A stretch of DNA of 64,000 bases from an uncultured Nitrososphaerales archaeon. Lineage in GTDB: Archaea; Thermoproteota; Nitrososphaeria; Nitrososphaerales; Nitrosocaldaceae. Where the stretch lies: positions 62,001-126,000 of the forward strand of contig CALHIV010000007.1 in assembly GCA_938030895.1 (NCBI GenBank), read 5' to 3'. How positions within the stretch are numbered: position 1 is the first letter of the stretch; each line of letters begins with the position of its first letter. The position numbers were made by a program, and so were the translations under genes. The notes under the pieces are model-generated. The model was not told the origin of the DNA. It did no database searches and worked only from the letters and a program-made list of their open reading frames with translations. Below, one piece after another: positions 44,705 to 53,619 of the stretch.

Positions 44705-45604
44705 TTATTCTAGATTATGCATATCGCTATCAGCTAACCTATTCAGATCTATATCTAATGCTCTTGACCATAGATCCTCAAATATCCCATAGAACTCATC
44801 CACTATAACCTTCTTATCTGTAACCAATGTTACAATGTACATGCTCTTCTTTGGTGACTGGACTGAGAACCCTACCTTCTCTCTATCGAATATGCCAAAC
44901 GGTGTGACGTTGATTAGATCACTAGCCCTAATAGATACAAGATCACTGTACATATTGCATGCTCGGAAGAGTTTTAATAGCAGCGCCTTCTTCTCTATGG
45001 CCTCTTCTCCATCGAATGTTAAGAGTGAGTCGAGGCTGTCAAGTGTTATTATGGACTTGAATACTACACCCCTCTCTATATCCTTTATAACCTCATCGAT
45101 GAACCTCTCGTTGATAGTATTTATTATATTCCTCCCAACTATTATAACCTCCTCATTGGCATTACTGATGAGTGCTGGTATTAGATTCTCATACACTTCT
45201 TGTTCAGAGTCATACAGTACCCATCCCGAATAGTTCGTTGAGTTGGCAGTATCTATGGTTATCCTCTTCATCTCCTCAACCCACTGCTCAAGCATTGCAA
45301 TCTCCTCATTAATCTGCATCTTCTTCTTGTTGAGCAAGAGCGTCAACGAGTATGCGGGATCGTTGAGGTAGTACTTGACAGGCTTGCTTAACTTGTTCTT
45401 GGTTACAAGGCACTTCTCCTCCAATGCCTTCATCACATCGTAAACCCTGGTCAATGGTATACCCGTGCTCTTGCTTATATCCTTGGCAGATAACCCATTA
45501 CCCATGGTGAAGAAGCATATGTATGCCTTGGACTCAAATGCAGATAATCCAAGCTTCTTAGTCAATAAGTACAGGTTATCCCTTGCAACGGAGTTCGAGA
45601 CCAT
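44705..45604 (-). CDS. TrmB-family transcriptional regulator
   Basis: A 299-residue regulator. The N-terminal winged helix (about 14-85) reads GLSAFESKAYICFFTMGNGLS, then IPLTRVYDVMKALEEKCLV; a short coiled segment (90-115) and a phospholipase-D-like or sugar-binding effector domain follow. TrmB proteins repress or activate transport and metabolism genes on binding sugars or other ligands. It is divergent from the MTH1187-family gene, a possible target. Confidence 0.85.
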   Translation of the reverse strand: MVSNSVARDNLYLLTKKLGLSAFESKAYICFFTMGNGLSAKDISKSTGIPLTRVYDVMKALEEKCLVTKNKLSKPVKYYLNDPAYSLTLLLNKKKMQINEEIAMLEQWVEEMKRITIDTANSTNYSGWVLYDSEQEVYENLIPALISNANEEVIIVGRNIINTINERFIDEVIKDIERGVVFKSIITLDSLDSLLTFDGEEAIEKKALLLKLFRACNMYSDLVSIRASDLINVTPFGIFDREKVGFSVQSPKKSMYIVTLVTDKKVIVDEFYGIFEDLWSRALDIDLNRLADSDMHNLE

Positions 45605-45743
45605 CTATTTTGTATACTAAGGAGATAGTAATAAAGTTTTCTCCAATTAAATATAAATTAAGAAACTAGTATATTGAAAGATTGATTAATAGTCATGAGT
45701 ATGATACACGACAAGCTTTTAAGCACTGTAGAGGAGTAATCTT

Positions 45744-46061
45744 ATGGTTAAGAGTTGCTTGCATGCTGAGATCAGCATAGTGCCAATAGGTCTTCCTTCT
45801 ACTAGTCTAAGCAAGTATATTGCTAGTGCTATCGGAGCGATAAGGGATAGCAAGGGGATAAGGTATCATGAGGTTACAGGAATGGGTACGCTAGTTGAGG
45901 CTGAGGATATTGACGCTCTCTTTAGAGCAGTCAAGGCTGCAAGGGATGCTATGCTTGAGCATGGTATTAAACGTATAGAGATCCTTGTAAGGATAGATGA
46001 GAGGTTTGATAAAGAGAAGAGCCTAAAGGAGAAGGTGGAGAGTGTACAGAAGTATAGATAA
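45744..46061 (+). CDS. MTH1187/YkoF-like (thiamine-binding-like) protein
   Basis: A 105-residue ferredoxin-like protein of the MTH1187 (DUF77) family: HAEISIVPIG at the start, KYIASAIGAIRDSKGIRYHEVTGMGTLVE, and IKRIEILVRIDERFDKEKSLKEKVESV at the end. Members form tetramers and some bind thiamine or its pyrimidine. CTTTTAAGC about 27 bases before ATG 45744 fits a leaderless mRNA. Confidence 0.85.
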   Translation: MVKSCLHAEISIVPIGLPSTSLSKYIASAIGAIRDSKGIRYHEVTGMGTLVEAEDIDALFRAVKAARDAMLEHGIKRIEILVRIDERFDKEKSLKEKVESVQKYR

Positions 46062-46131
46062 CCAACTCTACTACAAGATACCGTTCAAATTTCAGATTAT
46101 GTAGTGCAAGTTATATAACTGCTAGTATATA

Positions 46132-46680
46132 ATGATGAATATGATGTTTAAGTTACAGAATCCTTTAATATTAGGATGTGAAATCTTGTTTATGGCAGAT
46201 GGTACGGGGCTTAGGACAACAGGAATAGTCACCGGTTTAGCGTTATTATTGCTCTTGCTGTTTCAACCATATAATGGGAGTAACCAGTCTATAATAGAGA
46301 ATACAGTACAGTATAGCACTGATGAGGAAGCTAGCACGGGTGATGATAATAGTGATGATATTACAGATGATAGGCTAATTCTTGGTGAACCTAGCGATAC
46401 AGGGCCAAGCAACGGTAATGGTGATGAGGAAATAAAGGATATAGATGATGAAATTGATGATGGAACTGGTGCTAGATCAGGATCTGGTTCAGATGATGGT
46501 TCTAACGGATCTGGTTCAGGGTCTGGTAGCGGTTCTGGTTTAGGGTCTGGCGACGGTGATCTTCCCGATGGTGGTTTCATGGTAGTTCCAGAATATATGG
46601 CTGGTGCACTCCTTATGGTACTTACATTCATAGCCGTCTCTGCTGTATATATGCTCAGACTCAGGCCTAAGATGCAGTAG
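46132..46680 (+). CDS. Ser/Gly/Asp-rich membrane-anchored protein
   Basis: A 182-residue protein with no recognised family. An N-terminal hydrophobic segment (about 29-44) may be a signal anchor. It is followed by an acidic, low-complexity region (48-145) with SGSGSGSG-type repeats, and a C-terminal helix (about 152-172) with a short basic end. TTATATAA at 46111-46118 gives a start near 46132-46144, where several Met codons lie in a row. It precedes pspA, so a cell-envelope role is plausible but unproven. Confidence 0.55.
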   Translation: MMNMMFKLQNPLILGCEILFMADGTGLRTTGIVTGLALLLLLLFQPYNGSNQSIIENTVQYSTDEEASTGDDNSDDITDDRLILGEPSDTGPSNGNGDEEIKDIDDEIDDGTGARSGSGSDDGSNGSGSGSGSGSGLGSGDGDLPDGGFMVVPEYMAGALLMVLTFIAVSAVYMLRLRPKMQ

Positions 46681-46784
46681 GTGCATCTTCTCTGCCCTGC
46701 TTATTTATTTCTAACCATCTTTTCTTTTTGTTCCCCATATTCAATTTCATAACTCTTATAATCCAGTCAGCTATTATACATAAT

Positions 46785-47558
46785 ATGGGTTTAACTAGAA
46801 GGATATCTATGCTTGTGAAGCAGAAGGTTAACTCTCTACTCAACAGGTTCGAGGATCCAAAGGAAGCACTAGATTACTCATACCAGAAGCAGACAGAACT
46901 CATGATAAAGTTAAGGAGGGATATAGCAGATGTTGTAGCAGCAAAGAAGAGGCTTGAGATGCAAAAGGCAAAGCTCAAGGAGAATATATACAAGTTGGAG
47001 CAGCAGGCAAGGAGCGCATTAGAGATGAATAGAGAGGACCTTGCTAGACTTGCATTGGAGAGGAAGAATATGAATATACAGCAACTGCTAGACGTTGAGA
47101 AGCAGATAGCAGATATGGAGAAGGAGCAGGTTAGGCTAGAAGAACTTGAGAGGAGGTTATCAGCCAAGGTAGAGCAGTTCAAACTACAGAAGGAGATAAT
47201 AAAGGCAAAGTATACGGCTGCAGAGGCTGAGGTTAGGATAAAGGAGAGCGTTACAGGTATCTCTGAGGAGATGGCTGATGTTGGCATGGCCATACAAAGG
47301 GCTGAGGAGAAGACTGAGCGTATGAAGGCTAGAGCCATGGCTCTAGATGAGTTGATGGAGAGTGGTGTGCTAACAGATTACACAACAAACAAGGATATGA
47401 TAGAGAGGGAACTGCAGGATGTGATGATGAAGGATGCTGTAGAGAAGGAACTGGAGAGATTGAAGAAGGAGATGGGCAAGGGAGAGGTGAAGGAGGTACA
47501 GAGGTCTAGGAAGGGGAGGAAGGGTTCAGAGGCTACTGCTGAGACGAGTCAGGAGTGA
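46785..47558 (+). CDS. pspA: PspA/IM30-family membrane-stress protein
   Basis: ESCRT-III-like protein that assembles on stressed membranes to preserve the proton barrier. From ATG 46785 (MGLTRRISMLVKQKVNSLLNRFEDPKEALDY) it has 257 residues, nearly all helical coiled coil, beginning with the amphipathic membrane-binding helix and the typical FEDPxEALDYSY. A lysine/arginine-rich tail ends the protein. A TATA-like CTTATAATC lies about 26 bases upstream, supporting this start over an ATG 19 codons earlier. Its stop overlaps the pspAA start. Confidence 0.9.
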   Translation: MGLTRRISMLVKQKVNSLLNRFEDPKEALDYSYQKQTELMIKLRRDIADVVAAKKRLEMQKAKLKENIYKLEQQARSALEMNREDLARLALERKNMNIQQLLDVEKQIADMEKEQVRLEELERRLSAKVEQFKLQKEIIKAKYTAAEAEVRIKESVTGISEEMADVGMAIQRAEEKTERMKARAMALDELMESGVLTDYTTNKDMIERELQDVMMKDAVEKELERLKKEMGKGEVKEVQRSRKGRKGSEATAETSQE

Positions 47559-47953
47559 TATCGATGGCTAGGAGAAGAGGATCTCCCAAGGATAAGGTAA
47601 AGAGGAAGAGAGGGAGGGTCAGAGGTAGAAGCAAGGAAGATAAGAGGGTCGTGAGGCTTATGGGTGAAGGTCAATACTATGTGGATGAGGATACCTTGAA
47701 GGAGATAAATGCGATAGATAACAGGATGGTTAGACTGCTCGAGGGTACTACTATAGTTGATGAGCAGGTTATAAGGGAGAGTATAGCAGGGATGCGTATG
47801 CTTGTAAAGAGCAAGGGCAAGAGGGTAAGGGATGATACCATAATCCCCTCACATATAATAATCCCTAGCATAGATATAACTCTGGAAGAGGCTAGAGAGA
47901 TATTCAAGGGCGAGGGTCTTGTGCCAGAAGATATACTAGATATACTAGATTAG
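47555..47953 (+). CDS. pspAA: PspA-associated protein PspAA
   Basis: A 132-residue protein with the PspAA domain (about 32-130): RLMGEGQYYVDEDTLKEINAID and HIIIPSIDITLEEAREIF then EGLVPEDIL. It follows a 30-residue basic lead. PspAA is a small alpha-beta partner found next to pspA in archaea and actinobacteria. Start is GTG 47555 (overlapping the pspA stop) or ATG 47564. Confidence 0.82.
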   Translation: MISMARRRGSPKDKVKRKRGRVRGRSKEDKRVVRLMGEGQYYVDEDTLKEINAIDNRMVRLLEGTTIVDEQVIRESIAGMRMLVKSKGKRVRDDTIIPSHIIIPSIDITLEEAREIFKGEGLVPEDILDILD

Positions 47954-47991
47954 CCTACCAACCAACAAGCCAAAATGCAGGATCGCTTCTA

Positions 47992-48528
47992 TTAGAACGG
48001 TATGTCCCATATAGGATACCACTTGGTCTTATCATTCTCAAATGCTAGTTCGTGTTTGAGGAGCGAGTATATTAGAAATTCAGATTCCACATCCCTTGCT
48101 CCAGCAGATGATGGCATGAACGGGTAGAATCTATTACTCCTATGATTGTATATTAGGTAGAACCTACCTCTCTTCTCAGCAAACGCAAACACACTTGCAA
48201 GTATCTGCCCCTTGAACCCATGATCTATGAAGGTATCTGCTATAGCATCGAGTGCAACAACAGCACTCTCAATCATATCAGTGCTGATGATGAACCATAT
48301 GTAACCATACCTATCCCTCTCTACCCTATACGATATATCACTGCTAACATCAAGAAATCCTTTAGCATAGTCGAGCACTGAACTGAATATACCTGAAGCC
48401 TCCTTAACACATAGGGCAGCGTTACCAGTGAACCTAGCCCCTAACTTCACATCAAGAGTTATGTATGCTTGGGTCAGTGCGAATAGTGAAGTATCATCAC
48501 TCCTGCCTTTACTTCTCCTAAATATCAA
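47992..48528 (-). CDS. pspAB: PspA-associated protein PspAB
   Basis: A 178-residue protein matching the PspAB pattern: SLFALTQAYITLDVKLGARFTGNAALCVK, then RDRYGYIWFIISTDMIESAVVALDAIADTF and RFYLIYNHRSNRFYPFMP, ending in DKTKWYPIWDIPF. PspAB genes are usually paired with htpX, as here, where the two overlap by 4 bases. Role is unknown beyond association with membrane-stress control. Confidence 0.82.
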   Translation of the reverse strand: MIFRRSKGRSDDTSLFALTQAYITLDVKLGARFTGNAALCVKEASGIFSSVLDYAKGFLDVSSDISYRVERDRYGYIWFIISTDMIESAVVALDAIADTFIDHGFKGQILASVFAFAEKRGRFYLIYNHRSNRFYPFMPSSAGARDVESEFLIYSLLKHELAFENDKTKWYPIWDIPF

Positions 48529-49412
48529 TACATGGATGCCTCCATATCCATGAGCCTTCTTATCCTCTCCTCTACAGGGGGATGGGTCGAGAATAACCTG
48601 CTTAATGTATCTCCAGAGAGTGCTGGTATTATGAAGAATGCGTTCATGGACTCTACCTCTCTAAGGTCCCTGCTTGGTATCCTCTTCATAGTCCCACTTA
48701 TCTTCATAAGGGCGCTAGCTAACCTACTTGGCTTACCTGTAAGCAATGCGCCATCCCTATCTGCAATATACTCCCTGTACCTTGATATCGCTCTTATTAT
48801 GAGGAAGCTTACAAACCACGTTATTGCTGCTATTATTATGGCAAGTATGAGCCCCCCAGCCTGGTCCCTGCTTCTATAGCCATATACGCCATACCAGCCA
48901 TAGTGCATCATATACCATGCTATGGTTGAGAATATGCTTGCTAGGGTTATCGCAAGGACATCCCTGTTCTTTATATGTGCAAGCTCATGCGCTATTACAC
49001 CCTCCAACTCCTCATCGTTCAGTAGACGCATCAAGCCTGTTGTTACAGCAACTACAGAACTCCTCTTACCTTTACCTGTCGCAAATGCGTTTGGCACGTC
49101 AGTATACATGACAGCAACCCTCGGCTTTGGTAGCCCTGCTCTAACAACCAACCTGTCAACTATCGCATGGAGCCTAGGATACTCATGCTCGCTAACTATC
49201 TTTGCACCAGTACTCCAGAGCACTATCCTATCTGAGAAGAGGTACTGCATTATAATGAAGAATGCTCCAAGGAAGATCAGTGGTATCATCCCTACACCAA
49301 GATACGCAAGAACAGAGAGGAATACAAAGTAGAGTACTGCTAGAACCGTAAAGCATAGCATCAATCTCATTGTTATACCCATATCCCTCCTCTTCCATTC
49401 GTACCTCTGCAT
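48525..49412 (-). CDS. htpX: HtpX-like membrane zinc metalloprotease (M48)
   Basis: Degrades misfolded membrane proteins. The zinc site is HELAH (H142, E143, H146) with a downstream EYIADRDGALLTG glutamate ligand; membrane helices are at about 17-40, 41-58, 153-170 and 187-210. 295 residues, standard for the family. Co-translated with pspAB and converging on pspA-pspAA, it forms one quality-control module. Confidence 0.92.
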   Translation of the reverse strand: MQRYEWKRRDMGITMRLMLCFTVLAVLYFVFLSVLAYLGVGMIPLIFLGAFFIIMQYLFSDRIVLWSTGAKIVSEHEYPRLHAIVDRLVVRAGLPKPRVAVMYTDVPNAFATGKGKRSSVVAVTTGLMRLLNDEELEGVIAHELAHIKNRDVLAITLASIFSTIAWYMMHYGWYGVYGYRSRDQAGGLILAIIIAAITWFVSFLIIRAISRYREYIADRDGALLTGKPSRLASALMKISGTMKRIPSRDLREVESMNAFFIIPALSGDTLSRLFSTHPPVEERIRRLMDMEASMY

Positions 49413-49444
49413 AGTGTTATTATAGAGAAGAGGAGATTAATACT

Positions 49445-50562
49445 TTATTGTGTTAGGAGCCTGCTTATTGTATCTGCAGCCTTTACTGCTCCATCACTAC
49501 CTCTTACCTCTCTCCTCTCATATGCTAGATATTTAATGATGAGGTCTTGCCTCTCTACATCATTATGGGAGAAGCCATGGTTCTTAGCATTATACTCCTG
49601 CTCAAAGTGTTGATTTTTAGATATGGGTAGTGCTGGCATGCCATAAACTCGCCTCATACATGCTAGACCTGCCTGCTAAAGAGATGAGGAGGTCAGCAGC
49701 ATAGATCACCTCATGCCATATCCTTGACGTAGTCATGCATCTCTATTGTATGCATCCTCCCTTTATTATTGTGATAGTCTAGTCATTGCCTATCTTGCGT
49801 ATATCTATTGCTGATCCACAGACTACAACCATCTTTGTAGGTATGTTAAGCCTATCAGCTATCTTCATATACGAATCTATAGCCTTCTCTATTAGGAACG
49901 TACCTGATGGCGTGCCTCCAACCGATACAAGTACAGTCTTATAACCATGGAACCCGAATACTCTCCTTAACTCATCCCTGTCCTTGCTTACCTTCCTTAC
50001 TATTGGTCCAACGTAGGTTATGATGGTGTTACTTTCCATACTAGTGTGTACATGCTTATGCTCATCCTTGTACATGGGAATTATAACCATATCTGCTCCT
50101 CTAATTACATCCCTTGGATGCCTGTTAAGAGACCTCTCTACAAGTGATAACTGATCGTATAGGAATCTGCTCTCAAGCACGTCTGCTATAAGCACATTCT
50201 TTCTTTACGCCTCGCATCCTTGCCACTGCTATACTTGCAAAGTCTTCATCAGATACTATCAGCTCTGCTCTATACTCATCTATAAGAGAAGAGGCTATGC
50301 TTTTGCACTTTCTATAGCATGATATATAATCGAGTAGCGATAGTAGTCTATTACTGAATATGCTATTACTTGCATTAATGCTCTTCCCTCTGTAAGCCTC
50401 TACAACATTATAACCATGATTCTTTATATGCTGATATGCCACAACGCCAGTAAAAGACTATTTCGTCCATGCCTATGCCTACTCGTACAAGTTCATCTAC
50501 AATAGCAAATCCCTGCTGGTATGACCAAGACCTATAGGACTTTAGAGGAGTATTCTAGCCAT
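49445..50562 (-). pseudogene. Decayed family-28 (MurG-like) glycosyltransferase
   Basis: Remnants in several frames collectively spell one GT28-type glycosyltransferase. From 50562: MARILL, then a TAA at 50542-50544, then SPIGLGHTSRD, the GxGH start motif. Next, in shifted frames: FAIVDELVRVG; VAYQHIKNHGYNVVEAYRG (50442-50173); VLESRFLYDQLSLVERSL up to VVVCGSAIDIRKIGND (50195-49779, stop); ADLLISLAGRSSMYEA (about 49712-49660); and YGMPALPISKNQHFEQEYNA (49657-49445), the conserved C-terminal donor site. At least four frameshifts and one or two stops are needed, so the gene is dead. Confidence 0.85.
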
Positions 50563-50584
50563 TTAGCTAACAGATGAACAGGAT

Positions 50585-50647
50585 TTTTGTTTATTTGTTT
50601 ATTATTTATTATTTGTTTATTATTTATTATTTATTTATTATTTATTC
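50585..50647. repeat. TTTATTATTTA AT-rich repeat
   Basis: A run of tttatta/tttgttta units separates the pseudogene's 5' end from the converging membrane-protein gene. It overlaps the last codons of the latter. Confidence 0.85.
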
Positions 50648-51482
50648 ATCTATTCTCCTTCTGCCACTCCTTAATCATCCTATCCTTACTGAATACGAAG
50701 AACCTGTTATGCCAGAAGAGTGCACCAATTATACATATGTACTGTGCACTAAAGAATACATCTGCAGGCCACGTCTCGCCCTCATGTACTATAGCATATC
50801 CATATATCATATCTGCAACCATTCCTATCAATAGTGATGATGTGAGAAAGAAGAATGTTACTGATGCCAACTCACCGTTCCACAAAGTCCACAGTATAGC
50901 AAGTATGAATGTAAGAAGGAAGAGATCTAGCAGTATGTATGTTATGGCTACTGTTGTAGCATCATCAATACCTTCCATACTAAATCCATTGAGGAGCGAG
51001 TTGAGCATGAATATGCCTAGCATACCTATGAGCATGCCTATGATGGCCATAGTCCTCTTCTCCATCTGCCTGCAGTAGAATATGTAGAGCCTAAGAACAT
51101 AGTATATGAATGGACCGTAACCAGCAAGCCATAGAATATCTGCAATACCCATCGAGGGTATATCTTCACCTAACACTATCTCATGGTAGCCCCATGATAA
51201 CTCAGCAGCAAACCATAGTAATAGGCCAGAGGCAAATACAGCATATGATATACCATTAACACCATCAAACCTCTGCCTAAGCACTATCATTATTGCGTAG
51301 AAGCATGCTACTCCAGATGCTACTATAAGGACTAGATCGCTAACATAGTTATTCTTCAAGCCTAACGAGTCAGCATAGAGGATTATAGATGATGTTAATA
51401 CTAGTAAAGGTACAAGCGTTGCAACTATCTTCATGCGTATTCTATAGACTTCACTACCCTTACTCTTGAGTATCATCACCAT
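50646..51482 (-). CDS. Polytopic membrane protein, unknown
   Basis: A 278-residue protein with about eight hydrophobic segments. The motif GIADILWLAGYGPFIYYVLRL resembles the membrane sensor halves attached to histidine kinases in Nitrososphaerota, but no kinase domain follows and no catalytic motif is present. It may be a stand-alone sensor module or truncated relative. The end overlaps an AT-rich repeat. Not otherwise recognised. Confidence 0.6.
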   Translation of the reverse strand: MVMILKSKGSEVYRIRMKIVATLVPLLVLTSSIILYADSLGLKNNYVSDLVLIVASGVACFYAIMIVLRQRFDGVNGISYAVFASGLLLWFAAELSWGYHEIVLGEDIPSMGIADILWLAGYGPFIYYVLRLYIFYCRQMEKRTMAIIGMLIGMLGIFMLNSLLNGFSMEGIDDATTVAITYILLDLFLLTFILAILWTLWNGELASVTFFFLTSSLLIGMVADMIYGYAIVHEGETWPADVFFSAQYICIIGALFWHNRFFVFSKDRMIKEWQKENR

Positions 51483-51564
51483 CTTCTCCTAAACTATAAA
51501 GAAAAGACTTTGTGTGTAATTCATGCTACATATAGTAAGTATAGATGATGAATTAATATGTGTA

Positions 51565-52302
51565 TCAAGAGTAGCAATGAAGATCATCTACGCCTTCTCT
51601 ACCATCGTATATGCTGTTAGCAGTGATCATGCTATGATATACTCTACCACATCTAGGGCAGTGTATTGTTAGCATCATGCTTTTACTTTTGCTTTTACTC
51701 TTGCTACTACATGTACATCCTTCCTTTACATCTATGCTTACCAGCCTTGGGAGTTCATAACCGCATGTACAGAAGATTGTTGCATGTGCTACCCTAGTAA
51801 GGGATGATAGCATGTATAGTCTCTCCTCTATATCTGTGGTTATGCAGTGTAATATGCTCTTAATATGGTATTTGAGTTGTTCACTATTATCATTAAGAGC
51901 AAGGTATTCGCCATCACTATCATCATTATTCCCCTCATAATATTCAATATAATCATGAGTAATACTATGGCTCAGACTCTTCTCTATGCGCAGGATAGTA
52001 CTCAGCAGGTTGAGTATGCCATCTCCATCTACATGGTTTATATTTATAGGTATACTACTGCTATCTATACAAGATACCGTCTCATACATACTCTTATCCT
52101 TTAACTTAGATAGCACCTCCCCTAGCACTACGACATTCTTGTATGTATCAAAGATGAGATAGTTAATAACTGTCATAAACGCATCTAATATGGGCTCATG
52201 ACCATCGTTGTTGCTAACCTTCTGCACTACACTACAATATATCCTGTTCATACTGCACTCCCTAGAATAGTAGCCTTTCAACAAGCGGAGAAGCCTATCC
52301 AT
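51565..52302 (-). CDS. Hypothetical protein with C-terminal zinc-ribbon-like region
   Basis: A 245-residue protein I do not recognise. The body (1-180) is helical and soluble. The C-terminus contains FCTCGYELPR, a GCTCSSKSKSKSKS linker encoded by a (cttttg/cttttactt) microsatellite, and HCPRCGRVYHS: four cysteine pairs suggesting a zinc ribbon interrupted by a low-complexity insert. A DNA- or RNA-binding role is possible. It is divergent from ilvA. Confidence 0.55.
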   Translation of the reverse strand: MDRLLRLLKGYYSRECSMNRIYCSVVQKVSNNDGHEPILDAFMTVINYLIFDTYKNVVVLGEVLSKLKDKSMYETVSCIDSSSIPININHVDGDGILNLLSTILRIEKSLSHSITHDYIEYYEGNNDDSDGEYLALNDNSEQLKYHIKSILHCITTDIEERLYMLSSLTRVAHATIFCTCGYELPRLVSIDVKEGCTCSSKSKSKSKSMMLTIHCPRCGRVYHSMITANSIYDGREGVDDLHCYS

Positions 52303-52375
52303 AACTTAGGCTAGCCTAATCATATATTTAAACCCTGTGCAAGGTTATTATTAGAGTTAGTAGTCTAACCTGTAA

Positions 52376-53587
52376 ATGCTTAGCATGCTTGATATAAGCA
52401 AGGCAAAGGAGATGCTCAAAGGGGTTATACATAGAACGCCTCTAGACTACTCGAACACATTCAGTAGACTCTCAGGATGTAATGTCTATCTGAAGATGGA
52501 GTGCTTCCAGAAGACTGGTTCATTCAAGGTTAGGGGTGCATACACAAAGTTATGTACATTAAGTAAGGAGGAGAGGAGGAGAGGTGTTGTAACAGCATCT
52601 GCTGGGAACCATGCACAAGGGGTAGCATATGCAAGCAGGATGCTTAATGTGCCGTGCACAGTTGTTATGCCCCTTAACGCCTCTCCAGCTAAGGTCTCTG
52701 CTACTAGAGCTTATGGTGCTGAGATAACATTCCACGGTAGCATATACGATCAGGCATGGGAGAAGGCCATGGAGATAGCTAGAGAGCAGGGTAGGGTATT
52801 CGTTCATGCATTCGATGATGCTGATGTTATAGCAGGGCAAGGGACCATAGGTCTAGAGATAATGGAGGATATGCCAGATATAGATGCTATAATAGTGCCG
52901 GTAGGTGGTGGAGGCCTAGCTGCAGGGGTAGCACTAGCAGTTAAGAGCATCAAGCAAAATGTGAAGATCATAGGTGTACAATCGAAGGCATTCTCAGCCA
53001 TGAAGGAATCGCTAGAGCAGGGTAGGATAGTAGAGGTGAGTAATGGTTCTACCATAGCGGATGGCATATCCGTTAGAAAGCCTGGAGAGTTGACCCTTGC
53101 TATCCTGAGGGAGTACATGGATCATATAGCAACGGTAGATGATGATGCTATACTCAAAGCAATGTTCCTTCTGATGGAGAGGGCAAAGGTTGTAGTTGAA
53201 CCAGCTGGGGCAGTAGGTTTGGCATATCTGCTTAACACTCCAGATACTGATCTGAAGGGTAAGAATGTTGCGGTTGTGCTTAGTGGAGGGAATGTGGATA
53301 TGTTCCTGCTAGGCCAGATAGTGCACAAAGGCTTGGTAGGTATAGGGAGGTTGGTAAGGATAAGTGTGCAGTTGGTAGATAGACCTGGTGAGTTCAAGAG
53401 GGTTGTCGATACTATAGCTGCAAGCAGAGTCAATATAGTAGATGTCATACATGATAGACTTGGGCAGGATGTTAAGGTTGGGAATGCAAAGGTGATCCTA
53501 AGCCTTGAGGCTGAGGATATGGAGCATGCTGAGAGTCTGATGATGATGCTTAAAGAGCAAGGTATAAAGTATGAGTTACTATCCTAA
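52376..53587 (+). CDS. ilvA: Threonine ammonia-lyase (threonine deaminase)
   Basis: PLP enzyme making 2-oxobutyrate, the first step to isoleucine, for acetolactate synthase at 22.6 kb. The PLP lysine is K51 in GSFKVRGAY; the phosphate loop GGGGLAAG and SGGNVDMFLLG are intact. A C-terminal ACT domain (about 325-403, RLVRISVQLVDRPGEFKRVVDTI) follows. 403 residues, like biodegradative-type archaeal enzymes. Confidence 0.93.
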   Translation: MLSMLDISKAKEMLKGVIHRTPLDYSNTFSRLSGCNVYLKMECFQKTGSFKVRGAYTKLCTLSKEERRRGVVTASAGNHAQGVAYASRMLNVPCTVVMPLNASPAKVSATRAYGAEITFHGSIYDQAWEKAMEIAREQGRVFVHAFDDADVIAGQGTIGLEIMEDMPDIDAIIVPVGGGGLAAGVALAVKSIKQNVKIIGVQSKAFSAMKESLEQGRIVEVSNGSTIADGISVRKPGELTLAILREYMDHIATVDDDAILKAMFLLMERAKVVVEPAGAVGLAYLLNTPDTDLKGKNVAVVLSGGNVDMFLLGQIVHKGLVGIGRLVRISVQLVDRPGEFKRVVDTIAASRVNIVDVIHDRLGQDVKVGNAKVILSLEAEDMEHAESLMMMLKEQGIKYELLS

Positions 53588-53590
53588 ACG

Positions 53591-53619
53591 TTAAATACCC
53601 ATACTATCAATCAGATATA
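53591..53619 (+). promoter_or_regulatory. TATA box of the ATPase-nuclease operon
   Basis: TTAAATA at 53591-53597, immediately after the ilvA stop, is 25 bases before ATG 53619. The three downstream genes therefore have their own promoter. Confidence 0.5.

Noticed and set aside
49445-50442. Three separate small genes instead of one pseudogene
   Set aside because: The fragments match consecutive parts of one GT28 glycosyltransferase, with adjoining pieces in other frames filling the gaps.
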